From assembly GCF_014324365.1 (NCBI RefSeq), contig NZ_QEIG01000010.1:174575-238574 (forward strand): DNA of 64,000 nt. The letters run 5' to 3'. Shown piece after piece: positions 39,801 through 48,776 of this stretch (positions within the stretch are counted from its first letter, which is position 1; each line of letters begins with the position of its first letter). Made by a program: the position numbers and the translations under genes. Under the pieces are notes generated by a model. It was not told the DNA's origin, ran no database searches, and worked only from the letters and a program-made list of their open reading frames with translations. The stretch comes from Algoriphagus sp. AK58 (GTDB lineage Bacteria > Bacteroidota > Bacteroidia > Cytophagales > Cyclobacteriaceae).

Positions 39801-42800
39801 AACCTTGACTGTAAATGCTTCCGGAGCAGATGGGAATTTCGAATATAGCTTGAATAATGGGCCCTTTGTATCCTCCAATGTGTTTAATGGCTTAGGCCCA
39901 GGAACTTATACCGTGGATATACGAAGTAAAGGTGATAATGGCTGCGTTTTCCAGACCACAGCAATCGTGAATGGACCTCCCACGGCTATTTCTGTGAATA
40001 CACCTACTTTCATTCGAAGTTCTTGTGATCTAGACAATGGTAGAATTGAAAATCTGGTCATTTCAGGAGGCTGGGGCGGATATAGTGTTGAATGGAGAAG
40101 AGGATCCCCAACAGGTCCGATTGTAACTGGAGACTTGTCTGGTGCAGAAGACCTTTTTGCTGATACCTATTTTTTGATGGTTACTGATCAAAAAGGATGT
40201 ACCAAAACCTTCGATTTCCGAGTTGAAGAAATGCCAGACCCGGTTTTAGTTATTGCTCCCGTAGAAATTTGTGCAGGGGACCAAATTGTTCTAAAGCCGG
40301 TCAATACAGTTTCCGGATCAGCTCCAACCGATTTGGTTTGGTATAAAGATGCAGGGAAAACTCTTGTAATTTCTAATGGACCTGATCCTGTTGATGCCTC
40401 TATTTCGTATTCTATCGATCCTCTTACGGGCAATCTTACCATTCAAGGCCTGAAGGGAAATAATTTGCCGTATTCATATTATTTACATGTGATTTGTACC
40501 GATGCGGTTGTGAAAGCGGATGCGTTGGTAAGAGTGGTTCCCAATCCTGTTTTTGAGACCGAGCCGGTAAGTTGTTTTGGTGGAAACGATGGAAAGATTT
40601 TTGTAAATGGTGGATCAGATCCAAAATTCAGATTCTCAGTAGATGGAGGGACGCCAATCACTGAAAGTCAGTTGGAGGCATTGAATTTCACAGCAAAAAC
40701 TTACTTGATTTCGGTAACCAATGAGGGTTTCTGTGTCACTAATTTTTCTGTAGAAGTGAAGCAGCCTTTAGCAGCGCTTAAAGTTGATCCTCTGCAAAAG
40801 GTTGATCCCAGCTGTGGTTCTGATATAGGAATTATAAGAACACAAGTAACAGGAGGATGGAGCCCTTATTCAATAACTTTGGTCAAGGCAGGGGTACCAA
40901 GTCAAACCAAAAGCTTCCCCGGTCCAAATATTGAATTCTCCAATCTGAGTCCAGGTACCTATTCACTTCAAATTACCGATACCGAAGGTTGCCAGATTTC
41001 TTCCAATTCCATCACAATGGCCTATGGTCCAACCACCATACAGGTAAACAATGTAGAAATATGTGAAGGAGAGGATGCGGTTTTCAAGCCTATCGCGTTA
41101 CCTGTAGCCACCGGGGCTTCTTTTCAATGGTTTAAAAACAGTGCCCTAACCGTTCCGATAGTCTCGTCTCCCACTCCTGATTCAAATGGACACAGTTTCA
41201 ATATAGCCAGTGATGGGACATTAACTGTATCTGGTCTTAAACCAAGTGACTCTCCTGTAACCTATTATGTAAGAATTTCAGGAGGGAATTCTTGCCCTGG
41301 CTTTGTCGCATCCGCCAGGGCAGTCATAAATCGAAAACCAATCTTAACTGCCCAAATCAAAAATGAAGTATGCTTTGGTGAAAAAGGTAGGATTACATTG
41401 GTTGGTTCGGCAGGAGATGGAGCTTTTACCTTCTCTCTGGATGGAGTCAATTTCCAATCCTCCAACATTTTTGATGTGGTGCCCGGACTCTATACTGGAT
41501 ATGTAAAGAGTGGTGCCGGCTGTTTGGTTACTCTTCCAAATTTGGAAGTAAAAGGGCCATCTTCACCTTTCACAGTAGGTAATCCTACAAAGCAAAACGC
41601 AAGTTGTAATGCAACAGATGGGGTGATCTCCTTTGAGGTTGGCGGAGGGTATAACTCCACCTATTCTGTTCTAACCAAAAGAAATGGAGCTGATTTTTCA
41701 ACTAATGTAATTACCGAGGGTACATTTACTCTTAGCAACTTGCCTTCAGGGGATTACACGATTACCATCACCGATGCCGGAGGTTGCGTACTTACGCTTC
41801 CAGGTTCTATCGAAATAGATGATCTTCCAACCCCAATCTCAGCAAATAATGAAGTAATCTGTGAAGGGGAGACGGCAAGCCTTACTCCTTCTACTACTCA
41901 ATCTGGTATTAATCCCATTTTCACTTGGTACTTAAATTCTGACGGAACCGGACAAATCCAAACGGGATCCAGTAATGGAGTATCCTATCAAATTGGGAAT
42001 GATGGAACCTTAAATATTAGCGGGCTTCAAGGAAGAGTAAATCCGTATGTGTATTATGTGAAGGTTTCAGGTGCAGGAGTCTGTGAACCTCCTTTGCTTC
42101 CGGTAGAGGTATTGGTTTACGATATTCCAAACTTAAGAGTTTCCAATCCCTCCATCGTTTGTGATCCCAAAGGAACCGTAGATCTGACTCAATTTATTGA
42201 AGGATTTGATCCTTCGAGATTTGATTACAATATCGTAAGTCCTTCAGGAGTTACGATGCGTTTGGAAGACATAGATTCAGTGAATCAATCCGGAAGTTAC
42301 CAAGTCCAAAGCTCTGTCAAAGGATCAAATTGCTGGACGCCAAATCAAAGAATACAGGTGTTAATTGCGGATGAGGAACTAATCCCTGATTTTGTCTATG
42401 AGGCTGATTGGGGAGGAGGAAATTTCATAGCAAATTCAGAAGCACAAATATTCGAAAAAGTAATTTTTTCAGACAGCTCATCAGGAAACGTAATTCTCTG
42501 GAATTGGGATTTTGGAGATGGAAATGGTAGCAACCAACAAAACCCCACCCATATTTATGAGAAAAAAGGTACCTACACAGTAACCTTAAATACCATTGAT
42601 TCAATTGGGTGTATAGCTGAAATACAAAAAGTTATTACAGTACGGGACGATTTTAAAATAATTATTCCCAACGCATTTACTCCAAGCGGAAATAAAAACC
42701 AATACTTCAAGCCTGAGTATTTGGGTATTGCAAGTATGGAATTTTACATTTTTTCCACTTGGGGAGAATTGATTTTCCAAACAAACAGCATGGAGACAAA

Positions 42801-42924
42801 AGGCTGGGACGGAACATTAAATGGGAAAGATGCTCCCAATGGGAATTACGTTTACCGAGGAAAATTTACCTCCAGGTCAGGTGAGGTTGTCGAAAAAACA
42901 GGAGTTTTTGTTTTAATTCGCTAA
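36832..42924 (+). CDS. Giant adhesin: L-type lectin, Ig/SprB repeats, PKD, T9SS type B tail
   Basis: A 2030-residue exported surface protein. A hydrophobic signal (LLLPLVFLLTLAPLYS, about 37-52) is preceded by a long N-terminal tail, so the true start may be the TTG at 36898. Residues about 60-345 look like an L-type lectin domain (TYGGDGADGISFFMFD). From about 500 to 1860 come repeated modules: five Ig-like units starting at E-I-C-x-G and holding W-Y-K-D, each of the first four followed by two SprB-like units with P-G-T-Y and G-C. The Ig starts are spaced 813, 792, 792 and 798 bases. A PKD domain follows (about 1865-1945, WNWDFGDGNGS), then the type B sorting tail (IPNAFTPSGNK to the end). 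It likely binds glycans at the cell surface. Confidence 0.88.
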   Translation: MGAFKTLIISCLVEELRVIINLLKSFNPTVQKGRSLLLPLVFLLTLAPLYSQIVEIPREGFPYCEPFTGFGPFKNTVFGGEIRNNISGFFDPNGWAAQPNGQSLSLTPNEYWHSGYVIVDIPFSSLFGIKTSFEYFTYGGDGADGISFFMFDADVPFDLGYLGGSLGYAPLIALDGTVLQPGISGGYIGIGFDEKGNFGNGTVGEPIANWAGQVGNSVSIRAPQSQNYDLLNREVTVPFARPWVTYNPPFPSNDHFTITSDVPSRVTDCNQPGYRKVYIELDPAPIGYKVKITMLVNTSANGQREVKFPSVDYPFPAPPRLKIGFAGATGAQKNHHEIRNVTVNVSDTANISEPRVNNQSGVICVGDSDLEMEFKVQLATSDAFVTCLQLFSNSPGSPDNSLPPTNYRACGLDDTLCRNKCNPDNYELKAYDSNGNFAGTFYSELQDLNTGNFNQLRDVVNVKFVPAPGFVGQASVFYNVTDNYGLTSEPGIITVTANPYPVINPAVNKEPPTCNGQNDGKLSGLSVSSLVSGFDYEWFYNGVSIGKTGATMTYNSGTQTAVFGLDGLNLGTYTLQVWNPSGSGGCYESIDVTIDQELGTPVEVVLDDQEICEGTPVTFTPELKDPTDASNPSFVWWKDNNKTQKITHNLTEGNVKYEIVSPGILTISGLAERATPYEFFVEAAADPTQNLCNTPVGQLKKVQVKVLPPLTLASTTVDDLCREGKGSISVSASGGFGSFVYSLNGGPSQSSNTFSGLFPGTYTIQVSAGTNCIGVITSEVKAAPEINFELKKVIQPACGESNGLLELNFSGGTPPYTLEFFKGGSLIETSSSAASPKVYQNLSPGTYEIRLKDAISCTKILSQTLINSDGISISVSPMVDEICMGDVAKLIPVVTTAGSADLKWYKDAAATQEIVSSSNPDANGHVFSINSSTQELTVGGLKTGDYQFYLVATGPGYCPNPPFVANIKVIEPISATVDITDEICFGAKDGTLTVNASGADGNFEYSLNNGPFVSSNVFNGLGPGTYTVDIRSKGDNGCVFQTTAIVNGPPTAISVNTPTFIRSSCDLDNGRIENLVISGGWGGYSVEWRRGSPTGPIVTGDLSGAEDLFADTYFLMVTDQKGCTKTFDFRVEEMPDPVLVIAPVEICAGDQIVLKPVNTVSGSAPTDLVWYKDAGKTLVISNGPDPVDASISYSIDPLTGNLTIQGLKGNNLPYSYYLHVICTDAVVKADALVRVVPNPVFETEPVSCFGGNDGKIFVNGGSDPKFRFSVDGGTPITESQLEALNFTAKTYLISVTNEGFCVTNFSVEVKQPLAALKVDPLQKVDPSCGSDIGIIRTQVTGGWSPYSITLVKAGVPSQTKSFPGPNIEFSNLSPGTYSLQITDTEGCQISSNSITMAYGPTTIQVNNVEICEGEDAVFKPIALPVATGASFQWFKNSALTVPIVSSPTPDSNGHSFNIASDGTLTVSGLKPSDSPVTYYVRISGGNSCPGFVASARAVINRKPILTAQIKNEVCFGEKGRITLVGSAGDGAFTFSLDGVNFQSSNIFDVVPGLYTGYVKSGAGCLVTLPNLEVKGPSSPFTVGNPTKQNASCNATDGVISFEVGGGYNSTYSVLTKRNGADFSTNVITEGTFTLSNLPSGDYTITITDAGGCVLTLPGSIEIDDLPTPISANNEVICEGETASLTPSTTQSGINPIFTWYLNSDGTGQIQTGSSNGVSYQIGNDGTLNISGLQGRVNPYVYYVKVSGAGVCEPPLLPVEVLVYDIPNLRVSNPSIVCDPKGTVDLTQFIEGFDPSRFDYNIVSPSGVTMRLEDIDSVNQSGSYQVQSSVKGSNCWTPNQRIQVLIADEELIPDFVYEADWGGGNFIANSEAQIFEKVIFSDSSSGNVILWNWDFGDGNGSNQQNPTHIYEKKGTYTVTLNTIDSIGCIAEIQKVITVRDDFKIIIPNAFTPSGNKNQYFKPEYLGIASMEFYIFSTWGELIFQTNSMETKGWDGTLNGKDAPNGNYVYRGKFTSRSGEVVEKTGVFVLIR

Positions 42925-42925
42925 T

Positions 42926-43927
42926 ATGATTATAGCTGAAATCGCCCAAGCCCACGATGGAAGTTTAGGCAATGCCCATGCTTTTATTGACGCCTTGGCA
43001 GACACAGGTGTGGACGCTGTGAAGTTTCAAACCCATATAGCGGAAGCCGAAAGTTCTGAATTAGAGCCCTTTCGAGTTAAATTTTCAAAGCAGGATGCAA
43101 CCCGATTTGATTATTGGAAAAGGATGGAGTTTACACCTGAACAATGGCAGGGGATCCGCGATCATTGTACAGAGGTTGGTCTGAAATTTATCTCATCTCC
43201 CTTCAGCAACGCTGCAGTTGATCTTCTCGAGCAAGTAGGGGTTGATGCCATCAAAATTGGTTCCGGAGAAATCAGTAATCTTCTGATGCTTGAGAGAATT
43301 GCCAAAACTGGGAAGCCTATAATCCTGAGTTCGGGTATGAGTGATTTTGAAGAGCTTGAAAAAACCCTGGATTTTCTTAAACATTATCCAGTGCAAGTGT
43401 CTCTTTTGCAATGTACGACTGCTTACCCTACATCGCCCGATCAATGGGGGCTTAATGTGATTGGAATACTAAAAGAGAAATTTCAAATTCCAGTTGGGTT
43501 TTCTGATCATAGTGGAAATATCTTTGCTTGTCTGGCGGCTGCCTCTCTGGGTGCCGAAATTTTTGAATTTCACGTGGTATTTGACAAAAGGCAATTTGGT
43601 CCTGATACCGTAGCAAGCATCACGATTGACCAAACCAAAGTATTGGTTCAGGGTATCAAAGAAATCAAAAGAGCTCTCGCCAACCCGATCGAGAAATCTG
43701 AAGTAAGCAAATATTCTGAACTGAAACGGATTTTCGGAAAGTCACTTGCCGTTAACAAATCTTTGAAAAAAGGCACCTTGCTTCGATTTGAAGATTTGGA
43801 ATCCAAGAAGCCAGGTGACCAAGGAATTCCTGCTTCCAACTATCAAAGCGTTATCGGAAAAGCATTAACCTGTGATGTGCAAAAATGGGATTTTCTGAAG
43901 CCTGATTATTTACAAAGCGTACAATGA
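42926..43927 (+). CDS. neuB: Sialic acid synthase (NeuB family)
   Basis: A 333-residue enzyme condensing phosphoenolpyruvate with ManNAc (or a related HexNAc) to a nonulosonic acid. It begins MIIAEIAQAHDGSLGNAH, where most NeuB proteins read E-x-G-x-N-H-x-G; VDAVKFQTH follows. ISSPFSNAAVDLLEQVGVDA, IKIGSGEI, LLQCTTAYPTS and GFSDHSGNI continue the TIM barrel, and a SAF (antifreeze-like) domain covers about 272-330 (FGKSLAVNKSLKKGT). Only one base separates it from the adhesin stop, so both are probably on one mRNA. Without legionaminate genes in the cluster, Neu5Ac is the simplest product. Confidence 0.9.
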   Translation: MIIAEIAQAHDGSLGNAHAFIDALADTGVDAVKFQTHIAEAESSELEPFRVKFSKQDATRFDYWKRMEFTPEQWQGIRDHCTEVGLKFISSPFSNAAVDLLEQVGVDAIKIGSGEISNLLMLERIAKTGKPIILSSGMSDFEELEKTLDFLKHYPVQVSLLQCTTAYPTSPDQWGLNVIGILKEKFQIPVGFSDHSGNIFACLAAASLGAEIFEFHVVFDKRQFGPDTVASITIDQTKVLVQGIKEIKRALANPIEKSEVSKYSELKRIFGKSLAVNKSLKKGTLLRFEDLESKKPGDQGIPASNYQSVIGKALTCDVQKWDFLKPDYLQSVQ

Positions 43928-45078
43928 AAAGAAAAATCTGTGTAGTAATCACTGCACGACCTTCCTATTCAAGGATAAAAACTGCTCTGGAAGCCATTAA
44001 AAATAATCCCAACCTTGAGCTTCAGTTAGTAGTAGCAGCTTCAGCACTTTTGGATCGATATGGCAACGCTACCAAAACTATTGAAAATGATGGGTTCCAA
44101 ATTGCCGCTAAAGTCTTTAATGTCCTGGAAGGAGAAAATTTAACAGCAGCTGCAAAAACAACCGGTATCGGGATTCTAGAACTTTCTACAGTCTTTGATA
44201 ATCTCAACCCCGATATTGTTGTAACCGTGGCAGATCGGTTTGAGACAATGGCAACAGCCATCTCTGCTTCGTATATGAACATTCCGCTTGCTCATATCCA
44301 AGGAGGTGAGGTGACCGGGAATATCGATGAAAAGGTAAGACACTCAATAACCAAACTAGCAGATTATCACTTTGTAGCTTCCAATGGAGCTTTTCAACGA
44401 GTTCTTCAATTGGGAGAATTGCCCGAATTTGTTTTTAATACGGGATGTCCTAGTATTGATTTGGCAAAGCAAGTGCTCGATCAACCTCAACTCGACTTTG
44501 ATCCGATCCAAAAATATGGAGGTGTAGGCGGTAACCCTGACCTATCCTCCGGGTATTGGGTGGTGATGCAACACCCTGTGACCACGGAGGTTAACCAATC
44601 TAGAATACATATTGAAGAGACACTTCACGCAATGTATTCCATAAATGAACCTGTACTTTGGTTTTGGCCTAATGTAGACGCCGGTGCTGATGGCACTAGT
44701 ACAGGAATCAGGGCGTTCAGAGAAAATTTTAAATTAGAAAAGTTCCATTTTTTCAAGAATATGGATCCTACCGATTTCTTGAAACTTCTTGTAAATAGTA
44801 AAGGATTAATTGGTAATTCTTCAGTCGGGATTAGGGAATGTGCTTTCTTGGGTGTGCCCGTGATTAACATTGGAACCAGACAAAACAAGCGGGAGAGGGG
44901 GAGCAACGTGATTGATGTGGGATACGACCGAACAGAGATCCTTTCCGGTATTTTGAATATTAAATCCTCACCAAGACCTCAATCTTCCGGGGTATATGGT
45001 GGAGGGGATGCAGGATTGAAAATCGCAAATCATTTGGCAGAGGTTCCGTTGGTTTTTCACAAGACGATTACATTTTAA
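43924..45078 (+). CDS. neuC: UDP-GlcNAc 2-epimerase, hydrolysing (NeuC)
   Basis: A 384-residue GT-B-fold epimerase/hydrolase converting UDP-GlcNAc to ManNAc and UDP. ITARPSYSRIKTALEAI (about 9-25) is the N-terminal motif of NeuC-type hydrolysing enzymes; HIQGGEVTGNIDEKVRHSIT (about 123-142) and LIGNSSVGIRE (about 296-306) with NIGTRQNKRERG are the substrate-binding segments. It overlaps neuB by 4 bases. Together with neuB and neuA it completes de novo CMP-sialic acid synthesis. LegG (GDP- or UDP-diNAcBac hydrolase) is a related alternative but its partner genes are absent. Confidence 0.9.
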   Translation: MKRKICVVITARPSYSRIKTALEAIKNNPNLELQLVVAASALLDRYGNATKTIENDGFQIAAKVFNVLEGENLTAAAKTTGIGILELSTVFDNLNPDIVVTVADRFETMATAISASYMNIPLAHIQGGEVTGNIDEKVRHSITKLADYHFVASNGAFQRVLQLGELPEFVFNTGCPSIDLAKQVLDQPQLDFDPIQKYGGVGGNPDLSSGYWVVMQHPVTTEVNQSRIHIEETLHAMYSINEPVLWFWPNVDAGADGTSTGIRAFRENFKLEKFHFFKNMDPTDFLKLLVNSKGLIGNSSVGIRECAFLGVPVINIGTRQNKRERGSNVIDVGYDRTEILSGILNIKSSPRPQSSGVYGGGDAGLKIANHLAEVPLVFHKTITF

Positions 45079-45786
45079 ATGAAAATCCTGGGTTTGGTAA
45101 CAGCCAGAGGAGGTTCAAAAGGAATTCCGGGCAAAAACATTAAAGTCCTTGGTCATCAGCCTCTGATTGCCTATGTAATTCAAGACGGATTAGCCTCGAA
45201 CTATTTGGAAAAAGTGGTAGTCACTACAGACAGTGAAGAAATAGCTCAAGTATCTTTGAAGTATGGAGCCGAGGTTCCCTTTCTGCGTCCTGAGCATTTA
45301 GCCCAAGACAAAACCCCATCTATGGATGTTGTTCTTCATGCAATTGATTTTTTTGAGCAGGAAGGCCACTATTTTGATGCGGTTTGTTTGCTTCAGCCTA
45401 CAAGTCCTTTTAAGCCGAAAGGATTTATTGATGATTGTGTGCAAAAATTTAGGGACACCCAAGCAGATTGTCTTGTCTCAGTTTTGGAAATACCTCACGA
45501 ATACAATCCTCATTGGGCTTTTGAAATGAATTCTGAAGGCTTTTTGTCAATCGCCACAGGAGAATCCACCCTTATTCCAAGAAGACAAGAACTACCCCAT
45601 GCTTACCATAGGGATGGATCTGTGTATATCTCCAAGGTTGCCCTTATTAAGGAAAAAAAAGTGTTGGTTGGAGGGAAAACTGTCGGCATGATTTCTAACA
45701 AAGCATATCATGCAAATTTAGATACCATGGAGGATTGGAATAAAGCTGAGCTTACCTATCAAAAATTATTTTCATGTGCGGAATAG
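45079..45786 (+). CDS. neuA: CMP-N-acetylneuraminate cytidylyltransferase
   Basis: A 235-residue nucleotidyltransferase activating the nonulosonic acid with CTP. TARGGSKGIPGKNIKVLG (residues 8-25) is the CTP-binding loop; VTTDSEEIAQVS, FLRPEHLAQDKTPS and LLQPTSPF are the conserved segments of NeuA/PseF/LegF enzymes. It starts directly after the neuC stop and overlaps the following gene by 13 bases. CMP-sialic acid would be the donor for a sialyltransferase in the cluster; no GT42, GT52 or GT80 enzyme was recognised, so the transferase is probably among the unassigned ones. Confidence 0.92.
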   Translation: MKILGLVTARGGSKGIPGKNIKVLGHQPLIAYVIQDGLASNYLEKVVVTTDSEEIAQVSLKYGAEVPFLRPEHLAQDKTPSMDVVLHAIDFFEQEGHYFDAVCLLQPTSPFKPKGFIDDCVQKFRDTQADCLVSVLEIPHEYNPHWAFEMNSEGFLSIATGESTLIPRRQELPHAYHRDGSVYISKVALIKEKKVLVGGKTVGMISNKAYHANLDTMEDWNKAELTYQKLFSCAE

Positions 45787-47462
45787 CAGGAATTGTAGGA
45801 TTCAACCCTGAAAATAGTTTTTTGATCAAAAAGATGCTGGAAAAACAGAGGCATCGAGGCCCTGATGCTCAGGGAATTTGGTCTGGTAACGGTGTGATGT
45901 TGGGGCATAATCGGCTATCTATCCTGGATCTTTCGGATGCAGCCAATCAACCCATGATCAGCAGTTGTGGGAGATATGTATTGATCTTTAATGGGGAAAT
46001 TTACAATTACCTGGAATTAAAAGAATCATTAGACTATCCCTTTAAAACCTCCTCCGATTCTGAGGTCTTACTAGCCTTGTATATCAAGCATCAAGAAAAA
46101 ATGCTTCCATTTTTAAATGGGATGTTTTCTTTCGCAATTTGGGATCTAGAAGAACAAAAAATTTTCGCAGCAAGAGATCGATTTGGTGTCAAACCATTTT
46201 ATTATTCAGTGGTCCAAGGCCAACTTTTTTTTGCAAGTGAAATTAAATCTCTTTTGGCAGTGGGAATATGCGACTCACCCCACGAAGAGGTTTGGGCTGA
46301 TTACTTGGTTCATGGGAGTTATGGATATCCTGACGAAACTTTTTATAAAGAAGTATCTCAGTTGCCCGGTGGGCATACATTGAGTTTTTGTACCGGGGAC
46401 CTAAAGCCAAAAATCAAAAAGTACTATGATTTTGTTTCTCGAATACAAAATCAAATTATTTATGAAGATGAAAGCAAACTGCAATCTGATTATTTGGAAA
46501 TTTTGACAGATGCTATTCAGTTAAGATTCAGAGCAGATGTACCGGTTGGATTTAATGTCAGTGGTGGACTCGATTCTTCTATTCTACTGGCATTGATCGC
46601 TGAGACAAGAAAAAATCAAACCCAGAATATAGAGGCGTTTACATTTTATACTGGTGACGAACGCTATGATGAACTTCCATGGGTTCGAGAATTGATTTCT
46701 AAAACAAATAGTCCATTAAACCCCATTCTTTTTCAAGTAGAGGAAATACCCTCCTTGTTGGAAAGAGTTTCCTATTACCAAGATGAACCATTTGGAGGAT
46801 TTCCAACTTTAGCGTATTCTAAATTATTTGAAGCTGCCAGGCAGAAGGGAATAATTGTTTTGTTGGACGGTCAAGGAATGGATGAAGCTTGGGCTGGATA
46901 CGATTATTATCAAACAAATTCTCAGGCAGTAGTACAGGGATTAAAAAGCGCTCCCACCAGACCTGAGGTCCTAATACCAGATTTTGCTCAAAAGGCTAGA
47001 AATTTAGAATTCCCAAGTCCTTTTGATAATTCGCTACAAAATAAGCAGTTTAGGGATTTGTTCTTTACCAAAATTCCTCGAGCACTCAGGTTTAATGATC
47101 GCATCAGTATGATGCATTCTACAGAACTAAGAGAACCTTTTCTTGATTATCGACTGGTTGAAATGGCATTTGCTCAAAAAGAGGAAATGAAATTAAAGAA
47201 TAACCAAGCAAAGTGGCTACTTCGGCAAATAGCAAAACAATCTCTGGGTGATATCGCATTGGCACCTAAAAGAGCATTACAAACACCTCAGAGAGAATGG
47301 ATAGCTGGGCCGCTGTCTGGATTTATTGAAGAAAGGATTCACATGCTTTCCTCCTGTGCATGGTTTGATTCTAGGAAATTAATTGAAGAATGGACTCATT
47401 ACAAAAGGGGCAATATGGACAACAGTTTCTTTGTTTGGCAATGGGTAAATTCATCTAAATAA
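45774..47462 (+). CDS. asnB: Asparagine synthase-like glutamine amidotransferase
   Basis: A 562-residue protein of the same family as the one at 32364-34244 but shorter. Cys2 (MCGIAGIVG) is the glutaminase nucleophile, RHRGPDAQGIW and FNGEIYNYLEL follow, SGGLDSS (263-269) is the PP-loop, and LDGQGMDEAWAGYDYY (about 363-378) is the synthetase segment. It overlaps neuA, so it may act on the nonulosonic acid or on a uronate made in the same pathway, forming an amide. True asparagine synthesis is possible but less likely in this position. Confidence 0.88.
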   Translation: MCGIAGIVGFNPENSFLIKKMLEKQRHRGPDAQGIWSGNGVMLGHNRLSILDLSDAANQPMISSCGRYVLIFNGEIYNYLELKESLDYPFKTSSDSEVLLALYIKHQEKMLPFLNGMFSFAIWDLEEQKIFAARDRFGVKPFYYSVVQGQLFFASEIKSLLAVGICDSPHEEVWADYLVHGSYGYPDETFYKEVSQLPGGHTLSFCTGDLKPKIKKYYDFVSRIQNQIIYEDESKLQSDYLEILTDAIQLRFRADVPVGFNVSGGLDSSILLALIAETRKNQTQNIEAFTFYTGDERYDELPWVRELISKTNSPLNPILFQVEEIPSLLERVSYYQDEPFGGFPTLAYSKLFEAARQKGIIVLLDGQGMDEAWAGYDYYQTNSQAVVQGLKSAPTRPEVLIPDFAQKARNLEFPSPFDNSLQNKQFRDLFFTKIPRALRFNDRISMMHSTELREPFLDYRLVEMAFAQKEEMKLKNNQAKWLLRQIAKQSLGDIALAPKRALQTPQREWIAGPLSGFIEERIHMLSSCAWFDSRKLIEEWTHYKRGNMDNSFFVWQWVNSSK

Positions 47463-47564
47463 TAAGGATAACCAGGCTTATCTGAAATGTTTTTTCTTAA
47501 AGGTGTGGAATGTATTTTTTAAAATATTCTTACTTCAATTATTAAATGTGAAATTTTATTTACT

Positions 47565-48776
47565 ATGAAGATAAATAATAAAAAAGTATTGTTTGAAATG
47601 TTGACGAAATATGAAAAAACAATTTTTTTAGTATGCTTTTTGTGCTATGGAGCAATTCATTTTATATTTTTTGATAAAACAGAGTGGTTGAATACCGATT
47701 ATGAGAAGCAAATCAACTCCATTGCCATGACAGATGATTGGTTTTTTGTAAATGGAGTTTTTTCCAGTCGTGTTCCCCCTTTGATGCCAATTACTTATGG
47801 TTTGCTATTGAAACTTAGCTTGTTTTTTAATTTAAATATAGTTTTTCTTGGGAAAATAATTAATTTATTATTTATCTCTTTGAATTCATTCCTGTTGTAC
47901 AAAATATCTAGCCTCTTATTGGAAAGAAGATTTTGGATGGTTCCATCCCTTCTGTATCTACTGAGTCCAGTGATTATTTATTATTCCTTCAAGCCCTTGT
48001 CGGAACACATGTTTATGGTGTTCTTCTTACTTTTTATATTTTACTTGATTAAGTTTTTCCTTACAAATAAAGGAGGATTTCTTTCCTGGTCTCTTGTTTC
48101 TTTTTCAGTTTCTCTTTTAGTAAGGCCAAATTATTTATATTTCTCCGCTTTTCTTATCCTCTACTTAATTTTTACCTGTAGAAAAAATCTGAAAACTTTA
48201 ATTTTACCTTTTTCTTTAGGTTTTTTAGTTTTATTGCCTTGGTCTTTGTACTGCTTTCAAAATTCCAACACGATAGTGATCTCTTCATCTGGAAATATTC
48301 AGTCTCTAAAAGACGGAATAGCTTACGATAATAAGGAATATAGGAATACCTTGACAAATGACGAGGAGATTAGATATGTAATGGATGAGTTTTGGGAAAA
48401 TTATTCAAGTTATACCTCAACAAAGCAAGTATTCGAATACTATCTCTCTCAACTTGAGCAGAACCCTCTTGGATTAATAAAGTTTCAAGCTCTTAAAATC
48501 CTTAGGGTGTTTTTTGGTACAGATACGATCAATAAGAGGTTTGAATTTTTTATCCTTCTAATAAATATTCCAATTATATTGATGTTTTTATTTTGGATCT
48601 TTAAGTTAAAATCAAACAATCTTGGGATTCATTTAAAGGTGTTTTTTTTATGCCTTCTAGTCTACTCAATTTTAATTGGTTCTGTTGTGGTCCCTTTATT
48701 TAGGTATTTAATTCCTGTTTTCTACCTGATACCTGTATTAGCATTCTCCGAAATTAAGTTATTGAAAAATGAATGA
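47565..48776 (+). CDS. GT-C-fold membrane glycosyltransferase-like protein
   Basis: A 403-residue protein with about nine to ten membrane segments. The first periplasmic loop, with DYEKQINSIAMTDDW and later SRVPPLMPITYGLLLK, fits the ArnT/PMT/GT39 pattern of an acidic residue in the first loop followed by a proline-rich segment. Such enzymes use polyprenyl-phosphate sugars in the periplasm. A moderately long soluble segment (about 250-315) follows the eighth helix. It overlaps by 8 bases the gene for a Dpm1-like synthase, which would supply its donor. It opens after a 102-base gap. Confidence 0.6.
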   Translation: MKINNKKVLFEMLTKYEKTIFLVCFLCYGAIHFIFFDKTEWLNTDYEKQINSIAMTDDWFFVNGVFSSRVPPLMPITYGLLLKLSLFFNLNIVFLGKIINLLFISLNSFLLYKISSLLLERRFWMVPSLLYLLSPVIIYYSFKPLSEHMFMVFFLLFIFYLIKFFLTNKGGFLSWSLVSFSVSLLVRPNYLYFSAFLILYLIFTCRKNLKTLILPFSLGFLVLLPWSLYCFQNSNTIVISSSGNIQSLKDGIAYDNKEYRNTLTNDEEIRYVMDEFWENYSSYTSTKQVFEYYLSQLEQNPLGLIKFQALKILRVFFGTDTINKRFEFFILLINIPIILMFLFWIFKLKSNNLGIHLKVFFLCLLVYSILIGSVVVPLFRYLIPVFYLIPVLAFSEIKLLKNE

